Shown here: positions 47,919 through 59,200 of the stretch, one piece after another
Position numbering within the stretch: the first letter of the stretch is position 1
Layout of the letters: each line of letters begins with the position of its first letter
DNA from: Nereocystis luetkeana
Lineage: Eukaryota > Sar > Phaeophyceae > Laminariales > Laminariaceae
Reading direction: 5' to 3'
Length of the DNA: 64,000 nt
NCBI GenBank assembly: GCA_031213475.1
Contig: JARUPZ010000024.1
Coordinates: forward strand, 1,798,001-1,862,000
Translations under genes and position numbers: made by a program
The notes under the pieces: generated by a model
Told to the model about the DNA's origin: nothing
What the model saw: only the letters and a program-made list of their open reading frames with translations
Databases searched by the model: none

Positions 47919-50181
47919 GACCTATGCCAATGGAAACGCGAAGTTCAAAAGTTTTTTTTGAAATATTGCTTTCAAACAACAGCCGAAAGTTTTCTCGTAC
48001 CGCCGCGGTGGGAAAAAAAGAGACAAACGTTTGATTCCCCCCCCCCCCCCCCCCCCCAACGGCTGCAGGCGGCGCAATATATGTTTTTCTGGTTGCAAAT
48101 TGTCAACACGGTGATCGAAACCAGCTCGTGCGACGATCGACTCTCGATCTCGACATAGACTCAGCCCACAGCCAACCCGCTCGGTATCTGGCAAGGCCAA
48201 CGAATATCGATGACGGCCTCGAAGATATCAGGTGGATCCATGGTCTAGGGGGCGAGAGCTTGCCGGCGGCGTCCTACGGTATCCCCCCAAACCTGAAAGA
48301 AAAGTCTATTTTTGACATTCGAGACGGATGGAGAAGTTTTGTCTTCTGTTTTGTGCAAACCAGCGGCCAAATGTTTTTTTACCACACGCCTGGTCAGCTC
48401 CAGCCACATGACACCGGCCATGGTGTGAAGACGGTGACCCTAGGGTGGGTCGGAGCCCCTAACGAGCGCACTCCGTTCAGAATTCATGGCGCAATCGTTG
48501 GTTTTGTTGATCGATGTCTGTCGAGGACTCGGAATCTCGCCGCTTCGAACCAAAGATCGGCCTGAGTTTTTCTCAAGCCGATGTTGGCCCAACATCGGTC
48601 CCAGATTCGCTTTTTTCGGGCTTTTCCTAAAGTTAGACCTATGCCAATGGAAACGCGAAGTTCAAAAGTTTTTTTTCAAATATATGGCTTTTAAAAAACA
48701 GCCGAAAAATTTCTCGTACCGCCGCTGTGGGAAAAAAGGAGAAAAATGTTTGATTTTTTCTTTTTTTTCCCCCCAACGGCTGCAGGCGGCGCAATTTGTG
48801 TTTTTCTGGTCGCAAATTGTCAACACGGTGATCGAAACCAGCTCGTGCGACGATCGACGCTCGATCTCGATATAGACTCAGCCCACGGCCAACCCAATCG
48901 GTATCTGGCAAGCCCAACGAGTATAGATGACGGCCTCGAATATATCAGGCGGATCCATGGTCTAGGGGGCGAGAGCTTGCCGGCGGCGTCCTACGGTATC
49001 CCCCCAAACCTGAAAGAAAAGTCTATTTTTGACATTCGAGACGGATGGAGAAGTTTTGTCTTCTGTTTTGTGCAAACCAGCGGCCAAATGTTTTTTTACC
49101 ACACGCCTGGTCAGCTCCCGCCACATGACACCGGCCATGGTGTGAAGACGGTGACCCTAGGGTGGGTCGGAGCCCCTAACGAGCGCACTCCGTTCAGAAT
49201 TCATGGCGCAATCGTTGGTTTTGTTGATCGATGTCTGTCGAGGACTCGGAATCTCGCCGCTTCGAACCAAAGATCGGCCTGAGTTTTTCTCAAGCCGATG
49301 TTGGCCCAACATCGGTCCCAGATTCGCTTTTTTCGGGCTTTTCCTAAAGTTAGACCTATGCCAATGGAAACGCGAAGTTCAAAAGTTTTTTTTCAAATAT
49401 ATGGCTTTTAAAAAACAGCCGAAAAATTTCTCGTACCGCCGCTGTGGGAAAAAAAGAGAAAAATGTTTGATTTTTTCTTTTTTTTCCCCCCAACGGCTGC
49501 AGGCGGCGCAATTTGTGTTTTTCTGGTCGCAAATTGTCAACACGGTGATCGAAACCAGCTCGTGCGACGATCGACGCTCGATCTCGATATAGATCCAGCC
49601 CACGGCCAACCCAATCGGTATCTGGCAAGCCCAACGAGTATAGATGACGGCCTCGAATATATCAGGCGGATCCATGGTCTAGGGGGCGAGAGCTTGCCGG
49701 CGGCGTCCTACGGTATCCCCCCAAACCTGAAAGAAAAGTCTATTTTTGACATTCGAGACGGATGGAGAAGTTTTGTCTTCTGTTTTGTGCAAACCAGCGG
49801 CCAAATGTTTTTTTACCACACGCCTGGTCAGCTCCCGCCACATGACACCGGCCATGGTGTGAAGACGGTGACCCTAGGGTGGGTCGGAGCCCCTAACGAG
49901 CGCACTCCGTTCAGAATTCATGGCGCAATCGTTGGTTTTGTTGATCGATGTCTGTCGAGGACTCGGAATCTCGCCGCTTCGAACCAAAGATCGGCCTAAG
50001 TTTTTCTCAAGCCGATGTTGGCCTAACATCGGCCCCAGATTTGCTTTTTTCGGGCTTTTCCAAAAGTTAGGAACTTTTTTTTTTTACGTGGCCCATAGGA
50101 AGCGTGTTCTGAAAAAAATTGGCGGGTATCCTTGAAATTCAAAGTTTTTATTTAAACTTTGCTGTCCCATTGGCATAGGTC
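47919..50181. mobile_element. Harbinger-like element with a tandemly triplicated 717-bp left part
   Basis: Ends GACCTATGCCAATGG and its reverse complement, flanked by TTA on both sides (47916-47918, 50182-50184). The left 717 bp occurs three times head to tail (starts 47915, 48632, 49349). Each internal copy starts exactly with TTA plus the element's left terminus. A single 116-bp right end follows. Copies 2 and 3 are nearly identical; copy 1 differs mainly in the first 350 bp and has a 21-base C tract at 48037-48057. Confidence 0.7.
48746..49282 (+). CDS. 178-codon ORF of the 717-bp repeat, unknown
   Basis: The frame reads ... NLKEKSIFDIRDGWRSFVFC ... TLGWVGAPNERTPFRIHG and recurs at 49463-49999 (one change) and, N-terminally altered, at 48128-48565. 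It is not a known transposase. Copy 1 has many amino-acid changes in its first third, so purifying selection is not evident; the frame may be a by-product of a recent duplication. Confidence 0.25.
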   Translation: MFDFFFFFPPTAAGGAICVFLVANCQHGDRNQLVRRSTLDLDIDSAHGQPNRYLASPTSIDDGLEYIRRIHGLGGESLPAASYGIPPNLKEKSIFDIRDGWRSFVFCFVQTSGQMFFYHTPGQLPPHDTGHGVKTVTLGWVGAPNERTPFRIHGAIVGFVDRCLSRTRNLAASNQRSA

Positions 50182-50483
50182 TTATGTCACAATTTATGAA
50201 ATCCTTCAGAAACAAAAAACAGGCAAGTTAGATTTCACATGTTTTGAAAAATATATCAGGACATCTGGAAGATGAAAAAAAAAACGGAAAAATAGGGAAC
50301 TTGTGGGGGGAAAAGCTCCGATAAGAATGACCCTAAGGCTTGCTCAGGGTGTGCCTTAACTTCCTCTTAAGATCATTGAAACGGTCAAAATGGATCTGGG
50401 ATTTTTTGCGACAAATTCGGTGGCCGGCCCCATGTCGCAAGCAGAGCTGAAGAGCTTGTAAGCGACCCCTGTCGCTAACTCTG

Positions 50484-51640
50484 CTCTTGCTGTCAAGCAG
50501 GGGTTGTCTTTGTCGAGCGTGAGTCCCCTATCGTCTGTCGGGCTTTTTGCGCTTCGTCGGGCCGCTTGGAGACATCAGGTGCTTCCACCCCGAAGGAGTG
50601 TCGCCGCCCCACGAGACCCACGGAGATGCCTAAGGGTGTAGGGGTGGACACAGTCGTCTGGCACATCGACCTCTACCGGTGCGCACCCGCGGGCTGGGCG
50701 AGGTATGCGGCTACGGCCCATGTCCTCACCCAGCTCCACCACATGCTTGAGGTCACCCCCGATGTTCTCGACGTGAGCGTGTTCGCCCTCGCCATGACGA
50801 CCGAGCCTTCTTTTCTGGCCCCACGCGATTCCCTGACCACCTCCTTGCCAGGTCTGTTTATTCTGCTAACCCTTCTCGTTGTTGACGGCTGGGTAGTGCT
50901 GGCGGCGACTCAAGACGTCGCCGTTCGGGCTGAGCCGACCCATCGCCGGGAGGCTGGAGACTGGGTTTTCGCTGTCGAGGCTAATTGCCCCAAGCGGCTT
51001 CTTGCGCTTCTTGGGGTCGTTCGATATCGTTGGATTTTTCCATTCAGAGGGCGTGCTGCCGTCCCACGAGGTCCTCGTGCGTGCCAGAAGGGTATACGGG
51101 TAGGCTTGGTCGTCTGGCAACTCGGCCTCTAACGGCGAGCACACTCAGCCAGGCGACGGCGTCTTCCGCTATTACGGGGGACCATAGTAAATCAAACCGA
51201 TTATTGTTGGTAAAGATATCGAAATACATAGGTTTTTGTGTGTACCGTAGGTCCTATTTACTACGGTCCCCCGTAATACAACCTCCCGGCATACGCGTAG
51301 AACTGGTCCGGCAGCAATACCCCCTCCGAATGGAAACATGTGATGCCGCTCAAGCGACCCGAAGGAGCACAAGAAGCCGCCTGGGGAAATGAATCACCCT
51401 CGACAAAGACAACTCCATCTCCAGCCCCGCGGCGATGGTTCGGCTCAACGCGAACGGCGCCTGCATGGATAGCCGCCAGCGTGATGCAGCCGTAAAGCAA
51501 GAGTAGGACGAAAGCGCAAGCTGACCCGGAGGATGAGGAGGTGGTCAGGGGAACCGCCCCGAGACGAGGAAGGCAGGCTCGCTCGTCATGGCGAAGGCGA
51601 ACACTCGCGTCACGTCGAGAACATCGGGGATATTTTGTTG
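50484..51640. repeat. Unknown coding module in direct and inverted copies
   Basis: A plus-strand copy (about 50740-51130) and a minus-strand copy (about 51640-51290) both encode DVLDV..VFA.AM..EP.FL, then a hydrophobic signal-like stretch, then AVR.EP.HRR.AGD.V and FHSEGVL. A third fragment (about 50484-50600, plus) matches the 3' half. A MITE (51172-51276) lies between the inverted copies. The protein is not recognised; frames are broken between blocks. Confidence 0.5.
51172..51276. mobile_element. TA-flanked MITE (TTACGGGGG family), copy 3
   Basis: A 105-bp element with TIR TTACGGGGGACCATAGTAAA and right end ACTACGGTCCCCCGTAA, TA on both sides. It sits at the centre of the inverted coding module at 50740-51640. 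Confidence 0.85.
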
Positions 51641-51654
51641 AGGAGGGTATTTTC

Positions 51655-53057
51655 CAAGGTTGTGTTCGGTAAGGTACATACCGAGGCGTACCAGCGGTAA
51701 TGTACCTCCGGTATACCGGTACCGAGAAGTTCGGTACCTTCGGTATGATCTCCATACCGGTACCGAGGACTTCGGTACGTTCGGTACGAGGTCCATACCG
51801 GTACCGGGAAGTTCGGTACGTTCGGTACGCAGTTCGTACCGGTACCGGTGGTGCCGGTACAACAATCCGTACCGGTAACGAGATGTTCGGTATGTTCGGT
51901 ATGATCTCCATACCGGTACCGAGAAGTTCGGTACGTTCGGTACGAGGTCCATACCGGTACCGGGAAGTTCGGTACGTTCGGTACGTCGTCCGTACCGGTA
52001 CCGAGCATACCGGTAGTTCGGTACGATGTTCATACCGGTACCGAGCGTATACCAGTACCGAGAATACCGGTACCGGGATGATCGGGAAGTTAGGCATGGT
52101 ATTTACCCGATACCGCCACACACTCACAGCACCAGCAGCACAGCCGTAGCCTCTTCGCTCGGTACACTACCCTCTTCGCTCGGTACACTGGCGCGTGCCA
52201 GCCGCCTCATGAGCGCCGCATCAACCCCCGCCAACCACGATGCCCCCGCTGCTGGCGGGGGGGGCAACAACGAGGCACCCGCCGCTGGCGACCAAAGCTC
52301 ATCATCGCCAGTGCCGGCGCCAGCACCTTCGGAGGCAGGAGTTGTTGTCGTGGATGGTGGAGGAGGCACGGGCGTGCCAGTGATAGGGCCTGCTCCCATC
52401 TACGACAGCGCAACGAACACAGAGAGAGAAGTGCCGGAGGAGACACTCAAAGCTATCGATGAGTTTGTGGTGCCGGAGGGGTATCGGAGGGAAGGGACGC
52501 GTGAGGCCTCTTTCTTGTACTCGCTCGGTGTGTACGTTGAGCCGATAGATTCGAAAAGCAAGGCCTGCCGGTACTACTGCTTGGCGAGCGCACCGTGCCG
52601 TTCGAAGAAACACACGGTACCCTGCGTCATGCATTTTGAAATTGACATTTTGGGCGGGCAATATGAGAGACGCTCCGCACACACACACCACCGGTATCGC
52701 CGGTATCACCGGTACCGGTACCGGTACAGGCTTCCATACCATACCGAGAAGTTCGGTACCTTCGGTATGATCTCCATACCGGTACCGAGGACTTCGGTAC
52801 GTTCGGTACAAGGTCCATACCGGTACCGGGAAGTTCGGTACGTTCGGTACGCAGTTCGTACCGGTACCGGTGGTGCCGGTATAACAATCCGTACCGGTAC
52901 CGAGATGTTCGGTATGTTCGGTAAGATCTCCATACCGGTACCGAGAAGTTCGGTATGTTCGGTACGTCGTCCATACCGGTACCGAGAAGTTCGGTACGTT
53001 CGGTACGATGTCCGTACCGGTACCGAGCATACCGGTACCTTACCGAACACAACCTTG
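51655..53057. mobile_element. Non-autonomous hAT transposon with giant subterminal repeats
   Basis: TIRs are CAAGGTTGTGTTCGGTAAGG (23 bp shared), flanked by the 8-bp direct repeat GTATTTTC (51647-51654, 53058-53065). An 8-bp duplication and a CAAGG start fit hAT. Two arrays, about 51680-52090 and 52735-53045, are built from TTCGGTACGTTCGGTACG and ATACCGGTACCG units. The unique middle encodes a Cys-rich stretch resembling a BED zinc finger. No catalytic domain was found. Confidence 0.8.
52200..52670 (+). CDS. hAT-internal frame with BED-like Cys-rich segment
   Basis: The frame is Ala/Pro/Gly-rich, then reads TLKAIDEFVVPEGYRREGTR, FLYSLGVYVEPIDSK, ACRYYCLASAPCRSKKHTVP. The C/H spacing resembles the N-terminal BED finger of hAT transposases, so this is probably a leftover first exon. 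On both sides the open frame runs into repeat-encoded RYR/VRYV text, which is not a real protein. Confidence 0.4.
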
Positions 53058-53711
53058 GTATTTTCCATAAGGAAGCGGCACATAAAGTATTTCTCCGGAA
53101 ACCTTGATCTGATTAAGATGTTTTGACAAGATTATGTCGCCACATGCATGGGTGTGGTTTCTCGTTTCTTCCTCTGGCCCGTTTGCTACTGCAGAAGAAG
53201 TTTTCCAAGCTCTAGATTCAACTGTATAACATATTGTCCCCGAAAGGTACTGTAGGTAGGTGCAATTTTTCACGGGTTTATCACCAAAAACACGTTGTGA
53301 CTCATACGTGACCGCAGCTCTCTGATAGGCCAACTCGTACTTTAGGCGGGGGAGAAATATTCCAGTACTGTACCACGTACTTTTCGCCGACGGCGGTCTC
53401 CCCCGCCTTGTTCGATTTGCCGCCGATGCCGACGTCTGATGTTTTACTCCTACAGTACCGACATCCAACCCCAATCGTAACAGCCAGAAGCACGTGCACG
53501 TGGTGATACACAAGTGGCCGAGGGAAGCTTGCTGATTGGTGAACTCATTCTTGCGGAGGATTAAAGCCTGGTTCTTATTGGTGGAGCCCTCCATCTCCTT
53601 TTTTCCCGAACGTTCGAACCGTTTCCGATTGCACCGCGTGTCGCGTGCCCGATACCATCAGAAGAGCGGGGGGGGGGTGGAAGGGGGGGTGCGTCCGAGT
53701 GGGGGTACGTC

Positions 53712-53864
53712 ATGTCGCTCTGGATGTCTTCGGGCCGGGGGATGAGACGGAAACGAAGGCGGGTGGGGACCCGGCAGATCTGTGTGCTCGTAGCGCTCTT
53801 GCTTTCGACGGCGACGCTGGGCCTATCGACGTCTGGTGTGCTGGAGGACAGCGACCCGGCTAAG
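53712..53864 (+). CDS. Possible first exon with signal-peptide-like N-terminus
   Basis: ATG at 53712 opens a basic N-terminus (RRKRRRVGTRQ) then a hydrophobic stretch ICVLVALLLSTATLGLSTSG, and reaches a possible donor gtgggg after 51 codons in phase 0. It lies 418 bp before the carrier gene but its phase does not fit the best acceptor there. Function unknown; it may be chance. Confidence 0.2.
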
Positions 53865-54281
53865 GTGGGGTACGGGGGGCAGGGGGTACTCGACCTCCGT
53901 GCGGCCTGCAGACAGCGATGTGTGCACTTGAAGAGTGCGTAAGAGAAGTGGGGGGGGCTTCTTGTGCGTTGCTGTGACCATGCGGCCGTGATACTTTCCG
54001 GGAAACGAGCGGCTGGGCGGACCTTGCCCTTATTTTTCGGCTGTGCCGGTGCTCGAACAGTTGACACACGACTACGGCCATGCATCATAATGGGTACCCC
54101 CCCCCCCCCCGCCCCGGTTGTATATTACACATGCATTTTTAGACACCAAGGACAAACAAGTTTTATGTCCGCGACCGAAGACGAGGTTATGGTGACGAAT
54201 CAGAGTGAGACAGGGGGGTGGTTCGGGACAGGGGGGGGTCTGAAAGCAGCTGGGTGAAAATGTGAAAACGCAGCCGCGATC

Positions 54282-56223
54282 ATGTCGCAGCGTGCGTGCG
54301 CGCCTTCCCGCTGCTGTGTCCCACGGTGCCGCCCCGCCGCCCTGTTTGCCCAAACCAAGGTGCGACATTGGCAAGAACCACCGGCCGGCACGGGTCGACG
54401 AAAAGCGAAAGCGGCGATGAGCCCCCCTCCCGCCCTCAGGCAACGCCCTCCGACAACCTTGGAACACCTCGTTGCGGGCACCGTCGGAGGTATTAGCGGC
54501 GCTCTCGTGTCCTACCCCCTCGATACGGTTCGAGTCAGGTGAGCGGTGCAGCGTGGTAAGCCTGTCGCTGTATGTGTGGGTGTCGATGTGAGTGGTTTCG
54601 GGGGGGGGGTCTGGGTGTGTTTGAGGGCATGGTAAATTGGGGTGGATAGGAGTGGGTCGGGTCACTGTCTTGAGTAAAACGAGCTGTATGCAGTCGTGGC
54701 GGATCGGAGTGGAGTCAGGCCACCGTCTGAGTATGGCGAGGTTGTGTGCAGTCATATCGCGTGCGTAGGTATGTGGGTCGGGTCACCGGCCGAACGAAAC
54801 GAATTGTGCGAAGTCATGGCGGGTTTGGAGTGGAATAGGAGTGGGTCGGGTCAAATGCTGCGCGAAATCAAGTTTATGTGAAGTAGATCGCTGTGCGGTT
54901 GCTTTATATTTGTCGTATGGTGTCAGGAGGCCGTCGTGCGGTTTGGTGGATTCTCGTGGAATCGGTAGAAGCCGTACGCTCGGTAGGCTTTTGCGGGGGT
55001 AGGTAGACCACCGTGCGGTCGGTATTCTTGCCCTGCCGTCGGTCAGCACGTTGTCGTGCGGTCGGTATATTTCAGCACCAAATGCCTCCGAGAAGACTTC
55101 CCACTACTAGTGACAGAGGGGGGGCGGGGGGCATGAGGGGGTGGAAAGGTTGGTTATAAACTCAGCCTGGCGGCGCGGAGATGTGGGGTTTGACACTATG
55201 TCGCAAGTCTCGCCCCCTACCGGAGGTTCCGGTCGTTCTCGAAGGTGCATGACCCCGCATGTGGTGCTGCGGTCTGTAAACTGGGGGCGGCTCGCGACTT
55301 GTGACTTGCAATTTACCCCATCTCTCCCCCCTCCCAAAACCCTCCTCCCGTGCCCCCCCCCCCCTGTTCCTCGACCCGCCGCCCAGGATGCAGACAGGCG
55401 GAAAGCATTTCGGTGCCGCGCGCACTGCGTCCCTCCTGCTACAAGAGGCGGGCGTGGCGGGTTTCTACCGAGGCGTTTTGTCTCCGGTGGCTGGGGCGGG
55501 GTTGATAAAGGCGGCGGTTTTCGGCGGATACGGCCTGTTTCAAAGCATTGTACGCAGGGTCTCGGGCAAAGGTGACTACATGTCTTATTGTTGAGTTTGC
55601 GGTGTGTACCGCTAGAGGAACCAAGCACATACCGTTCCCCTACGCCCTTCGCGTGAACCCTCTCGGGTGCGAGAAATAAGCGATCAGTGCAGGTACGCTA
55701 AAGTTGGGAAGAACACCCGGCTAGAGCCGTTAACCCCTGAGTCGATGTCCGTATCGTGCGAAAATTGCGGTGCGGCCCGTTCCTCGTTTAACCGTTCTTT
55801 TCCGAGCGATCCAAAACATGCACGCGTGTGTGGAGCTTGCGTTACGCAAATTCACCACGCAGGAATCGCGACCTGAAATACGACAAAGATACACAGCATT
55901 TTTTCAACCTTCGCTGGGAAGAGCGTGCAACGACACAACTGTCGTCATGCCACGCGCGTATCGTGCATGTTTTTCTCCGCCGCAATTCGGGCAGCAACGT
56001 CTACCCCAGCAACGCAGGCTGCGTCGTGTGGCCAGTGCTGTCATTGCCAGGTTGTGTCCGACAGTGTTTACCTCTGAAATCTCAACGGGGTTAGAACCCC
56101 TTGCGCGGGATTGTAACATATATCCTTCTCTGCGCCACCCTCACGGCAAACGCGCCTTGCCCCCTCTCATACGACGACTGCGGCCATGCATGAGATCGAG
56201 TGCATCTCTCCCCTATCGAGTAC

Positions 56224-56256
<33 letters not shown>

Positions 56257-59200
56257 TGTCTGTCTCCGGTCCCACCGCCATCGTCATCGCCGCCGACTAT
56301 GATCAGAAAGAACACGGGGGGCAGAGGTGCAGGGCTTGAGATATAAACAAAACTTTTAATGTTGAGTTTCGACAATTCCATCGGTCGTACTCACAACTGA
56401 CGTATGCGTACAATATTGAACGAAAACGGGAAAAACACACGCCCAAACGTCGACACGACGTATTTTCGAAGTTCCTTCTCTGCTGGCCTCGAAACGGGAA
56501 TCCATCACCCAACCCAAAACGACATCGCGCACTACGACGACAGCACGCACGTTAAAAAAATATCAACGAATTATTACATTTACAATTCCACCGAAACTGT
56601 AATTTACTACCGGTAATATTTTGAAACGATAAATACTATTACGGGGGGCCATAGTTAACAGGACCAAATATATTTAGTAAAAATGGTGAAATATATAGGT
56701 TTTTATGTACACCATAGGTCCTGTTAACTAGGGTCCCCCGTAATAAAGAAAACGGTGAAAACGAGATAAAACGTTTGAAACGAATCGGTTTCAAAATGAA
56801 ACGGTTTCAAATCGGTTGAAACTGAAGAGTAAATGCGTGAATAGTTACGTTCAGATTGTTCAAGTTTTTTTTTAATTTATTTATTTCTGTGTTCATATTT
56901 TTTTTCTTGTTTTTTGCTTTTCAACAGACGGAGAGGAACTTACGCTCATGCATCTCGGAGTCGCCGCGATGGGCTCGGGTCTCGTCGGGTCCTTCGTCGT
57001 GACGCCTGTCGAACGAATCAAGGTGGTCATGCAGGCCGCCATAGCATCCGCCCCCTCCCCTTCCAGGCTCCCGAACGCGGCGGCTGCAGCGGCCGCGGCA
57101 ACGACAGCGGTGGCGGGGGGCGTAACCGGGGGGGGTGCGACCTACTCGAACGCCTGGGGTTGCGCAAGAGGTCTCGTGGCGGAGAACGGGCTGCGAAGAG
57201 GCCTTTACGCCGGGCTGGGGCCTACTCTGCTGCGAGAGGTCCCGGGGTGAGCTGCCGTCAATATTGTCGAGGGGGGGGGGGGGGGGGGCGAGAGCGTGGG
57301 GGGCCGTGGTACTACTAGGGGTTGCACGTTGAGCCAAACATCCCACACCTCGGACAGCTCATGATCTATCTGATCTGTCCACAGATAGAGCATCTAGTTC
57401 TTCACCCGCCGCCGTTGCGAGAGGTTGTGCAGGACCTGCATAAAAGATAACAGATCCGACGAAGCGTTCTACGATAGAGGCAGCACGTATCCGCTCAAAA
57501 AAAAAACTGAAGGAAGGGGCTCTTTAACCCGAAATCGTCGGAATGCCAGTCTTGTTTCGAACAAGAAAAAAAAAAAATGTGTATCCTTGGGCCATGGGAT
57601 TATTCATCGGCATGCAACTTGATTTTTGCTGAAGTCCGTGTTCGGGTGAGGTTTGGAGCTCCTCAAGTGAGGAGCCTCAGAAAAATTCGGGTGAACCTCT
57701 GTCGCAGAACGCCTCCAACCCAGGAAACATGTGCCAGATCGTGCAGATGGTACGGGTCCCGCCCGGCAACATGAGCTACTGCTGTAGATCATTACAGATC
57801 GGGGATAAATCTGCCGTGGAAGGTCTATCCATAGACCATCGAGCAGGAAACGATTAACTGTAAAAAATCGCGGTGTGAACGTTCACGTCTATTTCTCACT
57901 CACGGCGCTCCTTTACTGAGGAGAGCTTATATCCAGAAGACTTGCACCCGATGTGTACTGCACATTGTTATTTTCAAGCTCATTCGACTGTGTGTGGGGC
58001 TCTGGCTTGCAACCGAAACCTCAAGAAGTCGGCTTGCTCTGGGTAGGATATATACAGATCCACAGGCGAGGAGCCTCGTAATTTTGCTCGTGCTGTGATG
58101 GCTCGAACCGTTGCTCGCGTTCGGGGGCGGTAGAAACCGAGAGGCTGCCGCCGCTGCCGCTCCCATCGTGCTGCCACACGAGTTTGTGACCTTGGGTTGC
58201 GTGTGCTCGTAGCGTTGAACGTTGCAACAGAAGCGTGCTTGCAGGGAAAGCAGGCCGTGAGGGTGTACTCATTGTCATGCATGGGGTTAGTCGTATGACC
58301 AGAGACGCTCGCATCCCTACAACGCCGGGACGGAGCGCGTACTCAATATCATGTATGGCCGTAGTCATGTAACCTTAGACCGGGGGACGGTATAAGGAGG
58401 GTGGGAGAGGGGAGCAGGCGTTTGTTGTGTACCGGTACGTTTTTTTTGTTGGTACGGTTGACCGCGATGTTTGAGATCGGCGCGTGCGCCACTGGATTGT
58501 AGGGGGAGGGACAGAGCGGTGTGCGCCGCAAAGAAAGAAGTGCGCTTTTATACCGCCAGTATGAGAAATGGCCAACCTTCTCGCCCCCGCCTACCTTCCT
58601 GGCTGCGTCGTCAGCGACACCTAAACGATATGGAGCATGTGACAACTGCGAGCCTTTGACAGCTAACTCTCAACTTTAATTCCAAAGCGGTGCATCCTGG
58701 GAAGGAGGGTGCAGTTTCTAACCCCCTTGCAACCAGGGTTATTCACGGGGTCGGATCAGGTCGCGTTGTGCCGGGTAAGAGTGACCCGACCCGACCCGTG
58801 AGAGTTTGAGCGCCTCCTGGTCCGACTCGACCCGTGAGAGTTTGAAAGCCTCCTGACCCGACCTGACACGACACGACACGACACGACATGGCCTAACCCG
58901 ACACGACCCGGCCCGTGAGACTTTGAAAAAAAAAAAACCTGCGGGTTAGGTTATGACCCGCGAAATGCCCTGCTCACAACTGCAGTACCCCCGTTTTGAA
59001 GACAAACTACTTGGTATCACGAAGAGGTAGGTTGTTTTCAGTGGTAAAGTTGGTGCTTACGCTCGCCGTTCCCTCCCGCTGACCCTACGAAAAGGTACGC
59101 CTGCTACTTCGCAACGTACGAGGCTTGCAAGCGGGTCCTGTTGAGGGAGTCTAGCGATCTGGACGAAGCTTCCCGAGGGACCGTCATGTTCAAGACGGCG

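Noticed and set aside
51660-53126. Long frames on both strands through the hAT arrays (up to 366 codons), rich in RYR, VRYV and GTG
   Set aside because: They are translations of the palindromic TACCGG/TTCGGTACG repeat and appear in several frames at once; only the unique middle may be coding.
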